From Planctomycetota bacterium (GTDB lineage Bacteria; Planctomycetota; SZUA-567; H5-PLA8), in contig JAKLKQ010000006.1 in NCBI GenBank assembly GCA_023150555.1, forward strand, positions 115,726 through 165,224: a stretch of 49,499 bases of DNA, read 5' to 3'. Each line of letters begins with the position of its first letter. The first letter of the stretch is position 1. The position numbers and the translations under genes were made by a program. This document shows, piece by piece, positions 15,316 to 23,364 of the stretch. The notes under the pieces are model-generated. The model was not told the DNA's origin, made no database searches, and was given only the letters and a program-made list of their open reading frames with translations.

Positions 15316-16362
15316 ATGGCGAACGGCGAACTGATCGACGCACGCGAAGCGATGGAGATGCTGGGCATCGGCGAGAACGACCTGCAGACGCTGGTCGCTC
15401 GCGGTGACCTGCGCGCCTTCCGCAGCGCGGGCACCATGAAGTTCCGGCGCGAAGACGTGCTGGGCATGAAGAAGGAAAAGGGCACCGAGCCCACCATCAT
15501 CATTCCCGCCGCCGGCCAGCGCAAACCCGGCCAGTCGGGCATCCTCAGCGCCGTCGACGCCGGCCCCACCGGCAGCGGCATCAACCGCCCCGCGTCCGCG
15601 CCGCAGCACCGCGCGCCCGACGCCACCGACGAGATCGTATTCGACGACATCGAACTGATGCCCCAGGACGACGGCATGCAGACCCAGCACGCCACCGTCG
15701 TCAGCTCGGGCATCGACGCCCCCGTCAGCGGCGAACAGACCGTCGTCGAAGCCGCCAGCGGCACCGGCGAACACACGCTGGTCGAAGGCGAAGGCGGGAT
15801 GATCACCGGCGAGCAGACGCTGGTCGAATCCGACACCGGCAACCAGGCCGAAGTCTCCACCGGCCCCGCGCAGCCCATCAACATCCCGGCCGGCCGCGGC
15901 CCCGGCGGCAGCCGCGGCGCGCGCCAGGGCGTCGCGTCGGGTTCGCGCGTGCAGCCGGCCATGCCGGCAGGCCCCGCGGTCAGCCGCGTCCGCCAGCAGT
16001 CGGTCGCCACCGCGCGCCGCACGGCGACGGTGTACGAGAAGAAGTCCGCGCACCCGATCATGACCACGTTCCTGCTGATCAACACCGGCGTGATGCTCTT
16101 CACCTTCAGCATCTTCATCGTCATGGTCTTCAAGGGCAATTACGACTGGGATCCGCTGACGCAGAAGGGTTCGAAGGAACGCATCCTTCCGCCGTACCTG
16201 ACCAAGAAGAGCCCCGACGGCGGCAGCGGCGGCCTGGGGGTCTACGAAAGTTCGTACGACGGCTACGGAGGCTTCTTCGGCGCGCTCCCCGGCCATCCGG
16301 AAGACGTCAAGCCGCCGAACGAGCCCGACCCGCCCAAGGACAAGCCGCAGGAAGGCCAGTAA
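15316..16362 (+). CDS. HTH-type (excisionase-like) membrane protein with GE[QH]T repeats
   Basis: AAGGAG 6 nt before the ATG sets the start. Residues 5-50 form a MerR/excisionase-like winged helix (LIDAREAMEMLGIGENDLQT, then AFRSAGTMKFRREDVLG). A long low-complexity region follows, with three GE[QH]T[VL]VE repeats (about 139-171) and Pro/Gly/Arg-rich linkers. A membrane helix lies at about 249-272 (TTFLLINTGVMLFTFSIFIV). The outside part is Gly/Tyr-rich (GGLGVYESSYDGYGGFFG) and ends in a Pro/Lys tail. The layout (cytoplasmic HTH, one membrane pass, external tail) recalls RodZ in plan only, not in sequence. It could recruit DNA or use the HTH fold for protein contact. A perfect terminator follows, closing the cluster. 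Confidence 0.78.
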   Translation: MANGELIDAREAMEMLGIGENDLQTLVARGDLRAFRSAGTMKFRREDVLGMKKEKGTEPTIIIPAAGQRKPGQSGILSAVDAGPTGSGINRPASAPQHRAPDATDEIVFDDIELMPQDDGMQTQHATVVSSGIDAPVSGEQTVVEAASGTGEHTLVEGEGGMITGEQTLVESDTGNQAEVSTGPAQPINIPAGRGPGGSRGARQGVASGSRVQPAMPAGPAVSRVRQQSVATARRTATVYEKKSAHPIMTTFLLINTGVMLFTFSIFIVMVFKGNYDWDPLTQKGSKERILPPYLTKKSPDGGSGGLGVYESSYDGYGGFFGALPGHPEDVKPPNEPDPPKDKPQEGQ

Positions 16363-16394
16363 TACGCCGAGCCGTTTGACCCGATACGCAAAAG

Positions 16395-16418
16395 GCCCTC
16401 GCTTCGGCGAGGGCTTTT
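16395..16418 (+). terminator. Rho-independent terminator with TTCG tetraloop
   Basis: GCCCTCGC and GCGAGGGC form an 8-bp stem closed by the very stable C(TTCG)G loop, followed by TTTT. It ends the three-gene membrane cluster. Confidence 0.92.
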
Positions 16419-16470
16419 CTTTTGCGGGCTGCGGATTGTTGATACGCAAAGCGTAATATAAGAAAGAATT

Positions 16471-16502
16471 CACCACCGAGAACACAGCGGGCGCAGAGAA
16501 CC
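16471..16502 (+). repeat. Single CACAGAG-type repeat end
   Basis: TTCACCACCGAGAACACAGC and the bases that follow match the terminal repeats of the 9.8, 30.5 and 31.8 kb elements, but no inverted partner is evident nearby. The stretch 16419-16824 also holds two perfect hairpins: CCCGGACGT/ACGTCCGGG (16524-16545) and GCGCGGGTTG/CAACCCGCGC (16697-16717). Confidence 0.65.
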
Positions 16503-16630
16503 GAAGTACAACCTTTGGGGTGGCCCGGACGTCACCACGTCCGGGTCGCGGGCCGAAGGAACGCGACAGGAAGCCGCTCCTGTAGCGTTCGCATGCAGGC
16601 AAGACTGCCGCGATACCCTGGGAAGAATAC

Positions 16631-16665
16631 GAGTTTCCGGTCACCCGTTTCTAGTTTCCGGTTCA
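16631..16665. repeat. GTTTC-type repeat, left flank of the second WD40 gene
   Basis: The block AGTTTC-N9-GTTTCTAGT, then TTCCGGTT, recurs in inverted orientation at 18161-18197, so the pair brackets the WD40 gene. Confidence 0.6.
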
Positions 16666-16824
16666 GACGGCACATTGCAAGACGCGTGAGCGCGTGGCGC
16701 GGGTTGCCAACCCGCGCACCTGTAGCGAAAATGAAGTTTCAGCGGCGCCCTTCCAAAGCCGCGAGTACCCGGGTGCATCGGCACGATGTTTCGAGTGGAG
16801 TATTTGACGACAGAGTATTTCAGC

Positions 16825-18072
16825 ATGCGACAAGGACTCCAGTTCTCCCTGCTCACCCTCATTGCCTGTGCGATTCTTTGCGGAGCATTGACCGGGCTTT
16901 GGATTCGTCGAGAACCCTGGTTCCTTGAGCACGAGCTCGCTCATGAGGCACCCGTCTTTGACGCCCGATTTTCCACGGATGGGAAATTCCTTGTTACCGC
17001 TGGCGCCAATGGATTTGCGAATGTTTGGCACCTGGAAAGCGGCGCGCGAAGTCATCGTCTTGAGACCGACTGGCCAGTGAATAATGTTGAGTTTAACTGG
17101 GACGGCACACGGGTATATGCGGCTAGTTTTTCAAAGATTTGCGTTTGGGATGCAGCCAGCGGAATGCACCTGGCTATGCGGGAAGCGCCTGATGTAGAGT
17201 TTACTGCATCCTCGAAGAACCTTTCCCGGCTGCCCGGTACGAACCTGTTCCTGCTTTACTATCCAGGCGATAGAGTCATTTGGCTTTTTGACGGCCAAAC
17301 ATTCGAAACGATCTGGTCGGCCCGTCTCCAGGAAAAGGATGGCGCCTGGGGGGAAATCTTGTATGCCGCCGACTGGTCGATTGACGGGCTGCTTGCCGCA
17401 AATGAAGGGAGCAGCAATAAAGTTAAGCTATGGGATACGAATGGAAAGTCAGAGGCAGGCGAGCTGTCTGGCCATGAGGGAGATGTTACCGCTTTGGCTT
17501 TTTCGCCTGATGGCGCGCACCTTGTCTCAGGGAGCGAGGACAAGACTTGCCGCATCTGGAATCCGCATAAGCCGGATGATCCGCCGGTAATCCTCAATGG
17601 CCACAATGGTTTCATCAATTCGGTTGCCTTCGCGCCGGACGGCCGTCGTGTCGTGACCGCAAGTGCAGACACGACCGTAAGAATATGGGATTGGTCTGCC
17701 GCGAAGGCGACCTTGCAAATCGGCACGCCAGACCAGGGCGTTGTGAGCCATTTTTCTACCGATGGTCGGCGAATACTCACGCAGGGGAGAGCAGTTCGCC
17801 TTTGGGATGCCGGAACGGGCCGTCTTCTCCTTACGTGCTCGGAACATGGCTGGACGCGAAGCGCGAGATTCTCAGCGGACGGAACCTGCATCGTGACTGC
17901 CGGCGATGACAGGACCGCGCGTGTGTGGAAAAGACGGAGGCCGGAAGAATGGTGGGGATATGTCGCATTGCCTGAGGCTTGGATTGCGGGCTGTGCTTCC
18001 GCCTTTCTGCTCTTCCGGGTCTTACGAAAGCGCCGGACAAACGGCCTTCGCGACCATCGCAATGACAAATAA
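16825..18072 (+). CDS. Membrane-anchored WD40 repeat protein
   Basis: The start chosen (MRQGLQFSLLTL) places the membrane segment at the very N-terminus, as usual for this Planctomycete-type group; an in-frame ATG 39 nt upstream is also possible and neither has a good Shine-Dalgarno. The 415-residue protein has clear WD40 blades: ARFSTDGKFLVTAGANG, LAFSPDGAHLVSGSEDKTCR, VAFAPDGRRVVTASADTTVR and ARFSADGTCIVTAGDDRTAR, each followed by a W-D or W-K strand. Near the C-terminus, ALPEAWIAGCASAFLLFRVL is a second hydrophobic segment, similar to the end of the other WD40-like gene. The DNA is visibly less GC-rich than its neighbours. It probably forms a propeller for protein contacts; function unknown. 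Confidence 0.85.
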   Translation: MRQGLQFSLLTLIACAILCGALTGLWIRREPWFLEHELAHEAPVFDARFSTDGKFLVTAGANGFANVWHLESGARSHRLETDWPVNNVEFNWDGTRVYAASFSKICVWDAASGMHLAMREAPDVEFTASSKNLSRLPGTNLFLLYYPGDRVIWLFDGQTFETIWSARLQEKDGAWGEILYAADWSIDGLLAANEGSSNKVKLWDTNGKSEAGELSGHEGDVTALAFSPDGAHLVSGSEDKTCRIWNPHKPDDPPVILNGHNGFINSVAFAPDGRRVVTASADTTVRIWDWSAAKATLQIGTPDQGVVSHFSTDGRRILTQGRAVRLWDAGTGRLLLTCSEHGWTRSARFSADGTCIVTAGDDRTARVWKRRRPEEWWGYVALPEAWIAGCASAFLLFRVLRKRRTNGLRDHRNDK

Positions 18073-18160
18073 AATGGCCAATGGCCAATTCCGTTTAGTC
18101 GCGCCCGCTCGCATCCGCCCCCAAAAATCCGTTCTCCGTCGTCGCCCGCCTTCTCGCAGC

Positions 18161-18197
18161 CAGAAACCAGAGACTAGAAACCCGAAACGAGAAACTA
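18161..18197. repeat. GTTTC-type repeat, right flank of the second WD40 gene (inverted)
   Basis: On the minus strand it reads AGTTTCTCGTTTCGGGTTTC then TAGTCTCTGGTT, matching the left-flank copy. It lies between the convergent WD40 and Kelch-like genes. Confidence 0.6.
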
Positions 18198-18207
18198 TTT
18201 TTTGCGG

Positions 18208-20394
18208 CTACTTCTTGTAGCGGTACGCCCAGGGGCTGTTGCCTTCCAGGAAGATCACCGCGTTGTGGCGTTCGTCGTAGCCGGAGGGCATATTGTCGGT
18301 GAAGGCCGGCGCCTTCTTGGCGTCCCCGCTCAGCACGGGCGTGACCTTCTCCCAGCGGTTCTCCTTCACCACGTAGGCCCACACGTCGTTGCGCCAGCCC
18401 TTGTTCCAGCCGGTGCCGCCGCCCATCAGCAACGCGACGTCGTTCTTGCTGTCGTAGACCAGCCCGTACTTGCAGCCCCGCGACGGCGGCATCTCCTTGG
18501 GCGCCAGGTCCGTCCACGTCCCCGCGGCCGGGTCGTAGGCCATCGTGCGGTTCGTCTTGACGTTGTCCTCCTTCTCGGCAGTGAAGGCTTCGAGCACCAG
18601 ATAGACCTTCTTGCTCTTGAGGTAGCAGATGCGCGAGTACACGCTCGAGAGCCCGCCGAAGCCCGGCGTGGCCTTGGCGCTCCACGAGGCCGTCTTCATG
18701 TCGAAGGTGTGGACTTTGTCCTTCGACGGGCAGATGGCCAGGCCGCGGTCGGTGTCCTCTTCGAGCATGCAGCCGTTGCCGCCCATGCCCGCCTTGGTGT
18801 CGCCGGGGACGGCCGTGAAGCGGTCGGTCTTCAGGTCGTAGGCGAACGAACCGTTGGGTGCGGCCGGCTGCGGGCAGAACGGACCCGAGGCCGCGCCGCC
18901 GAAGAACCAGAGGACCTTGCGGCCCGAGTCGTGCACGATGCTGCGCGTGCAGCCGTTGGCCGGGCGCAGCGCGCCGCTGACGTCGCTGGCGCGCCGTACG
19001 AGCCAGCGTTCGGTGCCGGGATCGTACAGCGCCAGGCTGTTGCCGTACTGCGTCCAGAAGGGGCTCTGGCTGTTGCCGCAGCCGCCGTACTTGGCGAAGA
19101 CGCCGTTCTCCGGATCCCAGCACCAGCCGATCTCGTCGCCGGACATCGCCCCGCCGCCCAATTGGATGAGGGTGTTGTCGCCCAGCTCGAGCAGGCGCTT
19201 GTTGGGCGGCGACGGCAGCGTGACGCGCACTTCCTTGCGTTTGTCTGCCGCGCCTTCGGCCGGGGGCAGGGCAGCGGCCGCGCCCACTGCCGGAACGTAG
19301 GCGCCGGGCACGTTCGCTTTGCCGGGTTCGGCGGCCGGATCGTAGCGGAAGACCCACACGCCCAAATCGGGATCGGCCAGCGTGAAGCGCTTCTGGTCCG
19401 TGTCGTAGTCGAGGGCCTGGCGGTAGAGCGTCACGGTGCGCTTGAGGCTGTCCTTCATCTCCGACGGGCCGGGCGTCTTGATCTCCTTCCACTCCTTCTT
19501 TGCGGGGTCGAAGACCCAGGTGTCGTTCAGGCCGCCGTTGTCGTTGATGTTGCCGCCGGGGTGGACGCCGTGGAGCAGGATCACCTTGTGGTCCGGGTCG
19601 GCGGCGATCGCCGAGCGCAGCCGGAAGCTAGGCCCGCCTTCGGCCTCGAGCTTCTCCCATTTGCGCGCGGCGCCGTCGAAGGTCCAGACCTCGTTGGCCT
19701 TCTTGGGGTCCTCGCCGACGATGGCGACGACGCGTCCGAGCGCCGGGTCGAAGGTCATCGGGAAGATGTGCCCGCCCCACATCGGCTGCGGGATGGGATT
19801 GGTCGGGACCTTGTCCCACTTCTTTTCTTCGAACGAGAAGACCATCGTCGCGCCGGCGCCCAGCCCGTTGCTCTTCGGCCACGGCTGCGCGACGAAGAGT
19901 CCGTTGACGGGGTCGAAGCAGCCGCGCTGCACGCCGTCCGGCAGGTCCTTGCTGAGGCACGTGAACGCGCCGGCGGCCGGATCGTAGCTCCACAGGCCGC
20001 GGCTGCCGGTGAAGCCCTTGGCCCAGCCGGCGCCCAGCAGCAGGGCCTTTCGCTTGGCGTCCCACTGCACGGCCCACAGGCAGCCGCCGCCCGCGCGGTC
20101 GCCGGGGTAGTTCTCGTCCTCGGCGGCCAGGCGCGTCCACTTGCCCGTGGCCGGGTCGAAGCGGTCGAGGGCGTTCGAGTAGCGCGGGGTGTAGCCGCCG
20201 TAGCGCAGGAAGGCCTTCAGCGGCGGGCAGTAGGCCCACGTCGAGGCGCGGCCGGGCGGGACCTCGCGGCCTTCGGCGTCGCCCGGACAGTCGGCGATGC
20301 GCACCCAGGTGTTGGCGGGGATCTCCGCGGCGAAGGCGGCGGCGGACGCGAAGAGCGCAAACGCCACCGCGGCTAAGGCCGAGCGTCGAAGCAT
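18208..20394 (-). CDS. Secreted Kelch-type beta-propeller protein (large)
   Basis: The start follows GGAGGT by 5 nt. A signal peptide (RRSALAAVAFALFASAAAFA) leads into a 700-residue all-beta protein with repeated Kelch-like strands, each a D(P/L)xxxxW element: LDRFDPATGKWTRL, LWSYDPAAGAFTCL, VFSFEEKKWDKV, VWTFDGAARKWEKLE, TWVFDPAKKEWKEI, MAYDPAAGTWTDLAPKEM, VWAYVVKENRWEKV. More than one propeller is likely. The C-terminus (EGNSPWAYRYKK) is almost the same as that of the next gene (AGNKTWAYRWK), which suggests duplication and divergence. Cys residues are many for a Kelch protein (GGCLWAV, RGCFDP, YGGCGN, NGCMLEED) and may form disulfides. Probably an extracytoplasmic carbohydrate- or protein-binding propeller; galactose-oxidase activity cannot be claimed. 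Confidence 0.85.
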   Translation of the reverse strand: MLRRSALAAVAFALFASAAAFAAEIPANTWVRIADCPGDAEGREVPPGRASTWAYCPPLKAFLRYGGYTPRYSNALDRFDPATGKWTRLAAEDENYPGDRAGGGCLWAVQWDAKRKALLLGAGWAKGFTGSRGLWSYDPAAGAFTCLSKDLPDGVQRGCFDPVNGLFVAQPWPKSNGLGAGATMVFSFEEKKWDKVPTNPIPQPMWGGHIFPMTFDPALGRVVAIVGEDPKKANEVWTFDGAARKWEKLEAEGGPSFRLRSAIAADPDHKVILLHGVHPGGNINDNGGLNDTWVFDPAKKEWKEIKTPGPSEMKDSLKRTVTLYRQALDYDTDQKRFTLADPDLGVWVFRYDPAAEPGKANVPGAYVPAVGAAAALPPAEGAADKRKEVRVTLPSPPNKRLLELGDNTLIQLGGGAMSGDEIGWCWDPENGVFAKYGGCGNSQSPFWTQYGNSLALYDPGTERWLVRRASDVSGALRPANGCTRSIVHDSGRKVLWFFGGAASGPFCPQPAAPNGSFAYDLKTDRFTAVPGDTKAGMGGNGCMLEEDTDRGLAICPSKDKVHTFDMKTASWSAKATPGFGGLSSVYSRICYLKSKKVYLVLEAFTAEKEDNVKTNRTMAYDPAAGTWTDLAPKEMPPSRGCKYGLVYDSKNDVALLMGGGTGWNKGWRNDVWAYVVKENRWEKVTPVLSGDAKKAPAFTDNMPSGYDERHNAVIFLEGNSPWAYRYKK

Positions 20395-20448
20395 GGGGCA
20401 CCTCCGGACCAAGACCCGAGCGTGAAGATTTTATACGCCGGGAAAACT

Positions 20449-21561
20449 TTACTTCCAGCGGTAGGCCCAGGTCTTGTTCCCGGCGATGAACACGTACACG
20501 TTGTTCACCGGATCGTAGACCAGGCAGTGGAACGTCACGCTTCCGGGCGCGCCGCCCTGGACGGTCTCGGCCGTCCAGGCGTTCTTCGCCGGATCGTAGA
20601 TGTAGAACTTGTTGTCCTTCAGACCGCCGCCGATGACCCTGTTCTTCGCGTCGCAGGCGAAGGCGCATTCGCTGGGCGGGCACGTGCCCGCCGGATTGAG
20701 CACGGTGATCTTCGACTTGTTCCAGTTGGCGCGGTCGAGTTCCAGCGACCAGATCTTCTTGCTGTCGGGGATGCAGTACATCTTGCGGTCCGGCGGGAAG
20801 TAGACCATGGTTCCGGAGTAGCAGTTGACCTTGAACTTGTCGCTGATGTCGTCCAGGATCTTCGCCGACTTGCCGGTTGCCGGATCGTAGGTGAAGACGC
20901 CCTGGCCCGCCGAGCCCACGATCTGCCCGCTGACCGGATCGTATTCGGCCGCGCCGCCGTAGCCGCCGAAAGGCGCCGTGGGCAGGATCGTCCATTGGCC
21001 GGTCCTGAACTCGAAGCGGCCCGCTCCGCCGCCGAAATAGCCGAAGCCCGGCGCGACGCTCGACGGCCCGCAGCCGTTCATCAGTACGTACAGTTCCTCG
21101 CGGTCGTCGGGCACCACCAGCAGGTCGTAGGTGTGCCGTCCCACCGGGCGCGGGTAGTTGCCGGACTCGCCGGACTTCCAGAAGCCGCGGTCCATGTTCT
21201 CCTGCTTGTAGTATTTCTGCGGCGTCGGCGTGTAGAGGGCGCTCCACGCCAGGTCCGTCAGGCTGAACGCGTAGACCGCGTCGGTCCAGGTGGTGGCGTG
21301 GCCGCCGCCGAAGAGCAGGATGCGGTGGTTGTGCGCGTCGTAGGCCATGCCGCTGTAGTCGGTGACCGAGCCCGTGTCGCCTTCACCGGCCGGCTTCTGC
21401 CAGGTGAAGGGCCCGAGATCGAGGACCGAGTTGGCGGCGAGCGCCGCCAGCTTCGGATTCGGTTTGAACTCCTTCTTCGCGGGCGCGGCGGCGGCGCAAG
21501 CCGGCACGGCGCTGAGCGTCGCGGCGAGCAAAAAAAGGGTGAGCGATTGGACGCGAAGCAT
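20449..21561 (-). CDS. Secreted Kelch-type beta-propeller protein (small)
   Basis: AGGAG 8 nt before the chosen ATG supports MLRVQSLTLFLLAATL as the start; longer versions would add 18 residues of Pro/Gly-rich non-signal sequence. The signal peptide ends near PACAAAAP. The body has Kelch-like repeats: MAYDAHNHRILLFGGGHAT, AVYAFSLTDLAWSALY, RFEFRTGQWTILP, AAEYDPVSGQIVG, FTYDPATGKSAKI, IYDPAKNAWTAE. It ends VFIAGNKTWAYRWK, matching the end of the adjacent larger Kelch gene. It lies 54 bp upstream of that gene in the same direction and is divergent from the GntR/LacI-type regulator, which may control both genes. Confidence 0.85.
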   Translation of the reverse strand: MLRVQSLTLFLLAATLSAVPACAAAAPAKKEFKPNPKLAALAANSVLDLGPFTWQKPAGEGDTGSVTDYSGMAYDAHNHRILLFGGGHATTWTDAVYAFSLTDLAWSALYTPTPQKYYKQENMDRGFWKSGESGNYPRPVGRHTYDLLVVPDDREELYVLMNGCGPSSVAPGFGYFGGGAGRFEFRTGQWTILPTAPFGGYGGAAEYDPVSGQIVGSAGQGVFTYDPATGKSAKILDDISDKFKVNCYSGTMVYFPPDRKMYCIPDSKKIWSLELDRANWNKSKITVLNPAGTCPPSECAFACDAKNRVIGGGLKDNKFYIYDPAKNAWTAETVQGGAPGSVTFHCLVYDPVNNVYVFIAGNKTWAYRWK

Positions 21562-21741
21562 GGGCGGGGCTCCTAGCATAGGGGCGCGGCCGGCGGAAGG
21601 CACCGGCCCTGGCACTGTCTATAAACACCGGAACAAATGTCATTTATATAGCAATCCCTTGCCGATCGCAGTATTGATGGAAATATAAACTTATATATAT
21701 CAGTTCTTTACATAAACCAATGACAGGCAAGGCATTGAAAA

Positions 21742-21755
21742 ATAATGTTCATTAT
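21742..21755. promoter_or_regulatory. AT-rich inverted repeat ATAATG-TT-CATTAT before the regulator gene
   Basis: The 6-bp arms are perfect around a 2-nt centre. It lies 15 nt before the regulator's start codon in a strongly AT-rich spacer (21620-21770), divergent to the Kelch pair. It is a candidate operator for autoregulation and for control of the Kelch genes. Confidence 0.45.
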
Positions 21756-21770
21756 GTTAAATATAGAGAT

Positions 21771-22889
21771 ATGCCCGCCGCCCGCTTCGACGACCAGGTG
21801 CGCGCCTGCCGCGAACGCCTGCGCGCGATGGTTGCCCGTGCCGAGCTGCCCGAAGGCGCGCGCATCGACGAACTGCAGCTGCGCCGCGAGTCTGCCGCCA
21901 GCGTGCGCGCCGTGCGCGCGGCGCTGGCCGACCTCGCGCGCGAAGGCCTGATCGTCCGAAAGCGGCACGTCGGGACGTTCGTGCGGGGCGCGCCGGCCGA
22001 TACGCCGGGCGTGCTCCTGAAGGTGCGCTCGGCGGGGATCTTGAGCAGCCTCGGGCGGCGCGCCTTCGCCGAGCACGGTTTCGCGCACACGGTCTTCACC
22101 GGCGTGCAGCTGGCGTTGCACCCACCCGCGCAGGTGGCGTTCTTCGGGCACGAAGAGACGCGCGCGTTCAGCATCGACGACCTGCCCACGCTGGACCCCG
22201 ACGACGTCAAGCGCGCCTGCCAGGGCCTGGTCGCCGTCGAAGCCTACAACGCCGTGCAGCTCAACGACCTGGCGCGCAGCGGCGTGCCGCTGGTGGCCGT
22301 GGACTTCGCGCCGCCGAACGCGGCCTTCGACGCCGTGGAGGCCGACCACCTCGCCGCCGGGTACCTCGCGGCCAAGCACCTGATCGCGCTGGGGCATAGA
22401 CGCATTGCGTATATCGGAGAAGGCTTCGTCGCGGAGTCCAGCGATCCAACGTGGCAGGCGCGGCTGAACGGCTGGGCCCGCGCGCTGCTGGAGGCCGGGC
22501 GCGAGGCCGCGCCGCGCGACGTCGCCGACGCCGGGCGCAGCGAAGACCGCATCGCCGAAACGCTCGCTTCCTTCGAGGACGCCGATCCGGCGCGCAAGCC
22601 CACGGCTTACGTGCTGGCCACCGGCGGCTGGGCGGCCCCGGCGATGCGCTGGCTGCGCGCGCGGGGGCGCCGCGTGCCCGAGGACGTCAGCCTCGCGGCG
22701 GCCGACAGCGCGGTCTACGAGGCCGAGGGCCTGACCGTCGCGCAGGCGCGCATCGACTACGAGATGCTGGGGCGCAACGCGGTGCGGCTGCTGGCCGCGC
22801 GGTTGGCGTGCCGTTCGATGCCGCCGGTGAAGGTGACGATTCCCGCGGCCTTCGCGCCGGGCCAGACCGCCCGCGCGGCGAACCCGTAG
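21771..22889 (+). CDS. GntR-type winged-helix regulator with LacI-type ligand-binding domain
   Basis: The N-terminal 75 residues form a GntR-type winged helix (RFDDQVRACRERLRAMVARA, then RAVRAALADLAREGLIVRKR, HVGTFVRG). A periplasmic-binding-like sensor domain follows, as in LacI/GalR and AraR-type regulators: VAVEAYNAVQLNDLARSGVP, LVAVDFAPPNAAFDAVEADH, KHLIALGHRRIAYIGEG, PTAYVLATGGWAAPAMRWL and VPEDVSLAAADS. This fusion is common in PVC bacteria for sugar-responsive control. An in-frame ATG 51 nt upstream would add an AT-rich-coded extension that contains the inverted repeat, so the internal ATG is preferred. Its likely targets are its own gene and the divergent Kelch genes; the ligand is probably a sugar (inference). 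Confidence 0.88.
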   Translation: MPAARFDDQVRACRERLRAMVARAELPEGARIDELQLRRESAASVRAVRAALADLAREGLIVRKRHVGTFVRGAPADTPGVLLKVRSAGILSSLGRRAFAEHGFAHTVFTGVQLALHPPAQVAFFGHEETRAFSIDDLPTLDPDDVKRACQGLVAVEAYNAVQLNDLARSGVPLVAVDFAPPNAAFDAVEADHLAAGYLAAKHLIALGHRRIAYIGEGFVAESSDPTWQARLNGWARALLEAGREAAPRDVADAGRSEDRIAETLASFEDADPARKPTAYVLATGGWAAPAMRWLRARGRRVPEDVSLAAADSAVYEAEGLTVAQARIDYEMLGRNAVRLLAARLACRSMPPVKVTIPAAFAPGQTARAANP

Positions 22890-22904
22890 GCTGGCGAGCG
22901 AAAA

Positions 22905-23240
22905 TTACTTCATCGCTTCTTCGATGGACTTCGCGATGGGGAAGAGGTCCAGCAGGCCGATCAGCTTGAGCGATTCCTTGACGACGCCGGAGATGCCCAC
23001 CAGCACGATCGCGTCGTCCGCATCGCCGAGCGCGGCGTTGGCAGCCATGATCACGCCGATGCCCGAGCTGGACATGAACGTCACGCCGGAGAGGTCGATC
23101 AAGAGCTTCTGGGGATTCTTGGCGAGGACTTCGTGAACGACATCTTCGAAGAGTTCCACGCTGTGGAGATCGATCTCGCCCTTGGCGTGGACGGTGTGGA
23201 TGCCCGGCTTCGGTTCGTCGGCGGTGACTTCCAGACCCAT
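22905..23240 (-). CDS. STAS-domain protein (anti-sigma-factor antagonist type)
   Basis: This 111-residue protein is a single STAS domain: GIHTVHAKGEIDLHSVELFE, KLLIDLSGVTFMSSSGIGVI (SpoIIAA-like phosphorylatable serine in the SSSG loop, about residue 58), and VLVGISGVVKESLKLIGLLD. The usual Asp before the SSG is replaced by Ser. Such proteins bind anti-sigma kinases and are switched by serine phosphorylation. No partner kinase or sigma factor adjoins it; the kinase gene is 12 kb away. An ATG is chosen as start over an upstream TTG. A consensus-like promoter lies upstream. Confidence 0.9.
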   Translation of the reverse strand: MGLEVTADEPKPGIHTVHAKGEIDLHSVELFEDVVHEVLAKNPQKLLIDLSGVTFMSSSGIGVIMAANAALGDADDAIVLVGISGVVKESLKLIGLLDLFPIAKSIEEAMK

Positions 23241-23279
23241 CGGCGCAGTTCCCAGGGGCCCACTCAAGCGGAAAGACCG

Positions 23280-23308
23280 ATTTTGCAGGAGTTTGCGCGC
23301 GCTGTCAA
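23280..23308 (-). promoter_or_regulatory. Sigma-70-like promoter of the STAS gene
   Basis: On the minus strand TTGACA is followed by a 17-nt spacer and CAAAAT, with the STAS start codon about 40 nt further on. Confidence 0.6.
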
Positions 23309-23364
23309 TTGGCGGGGTGGGCGCCGCTAGCCCTTGCGCTTGACCTTCACCGCCACGTCGCCCT

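Noticed and set aside
18202..20376. 724-codon open frame on the plus strand
   Set aside because: Antisense shadow of the Kelch-like gene.
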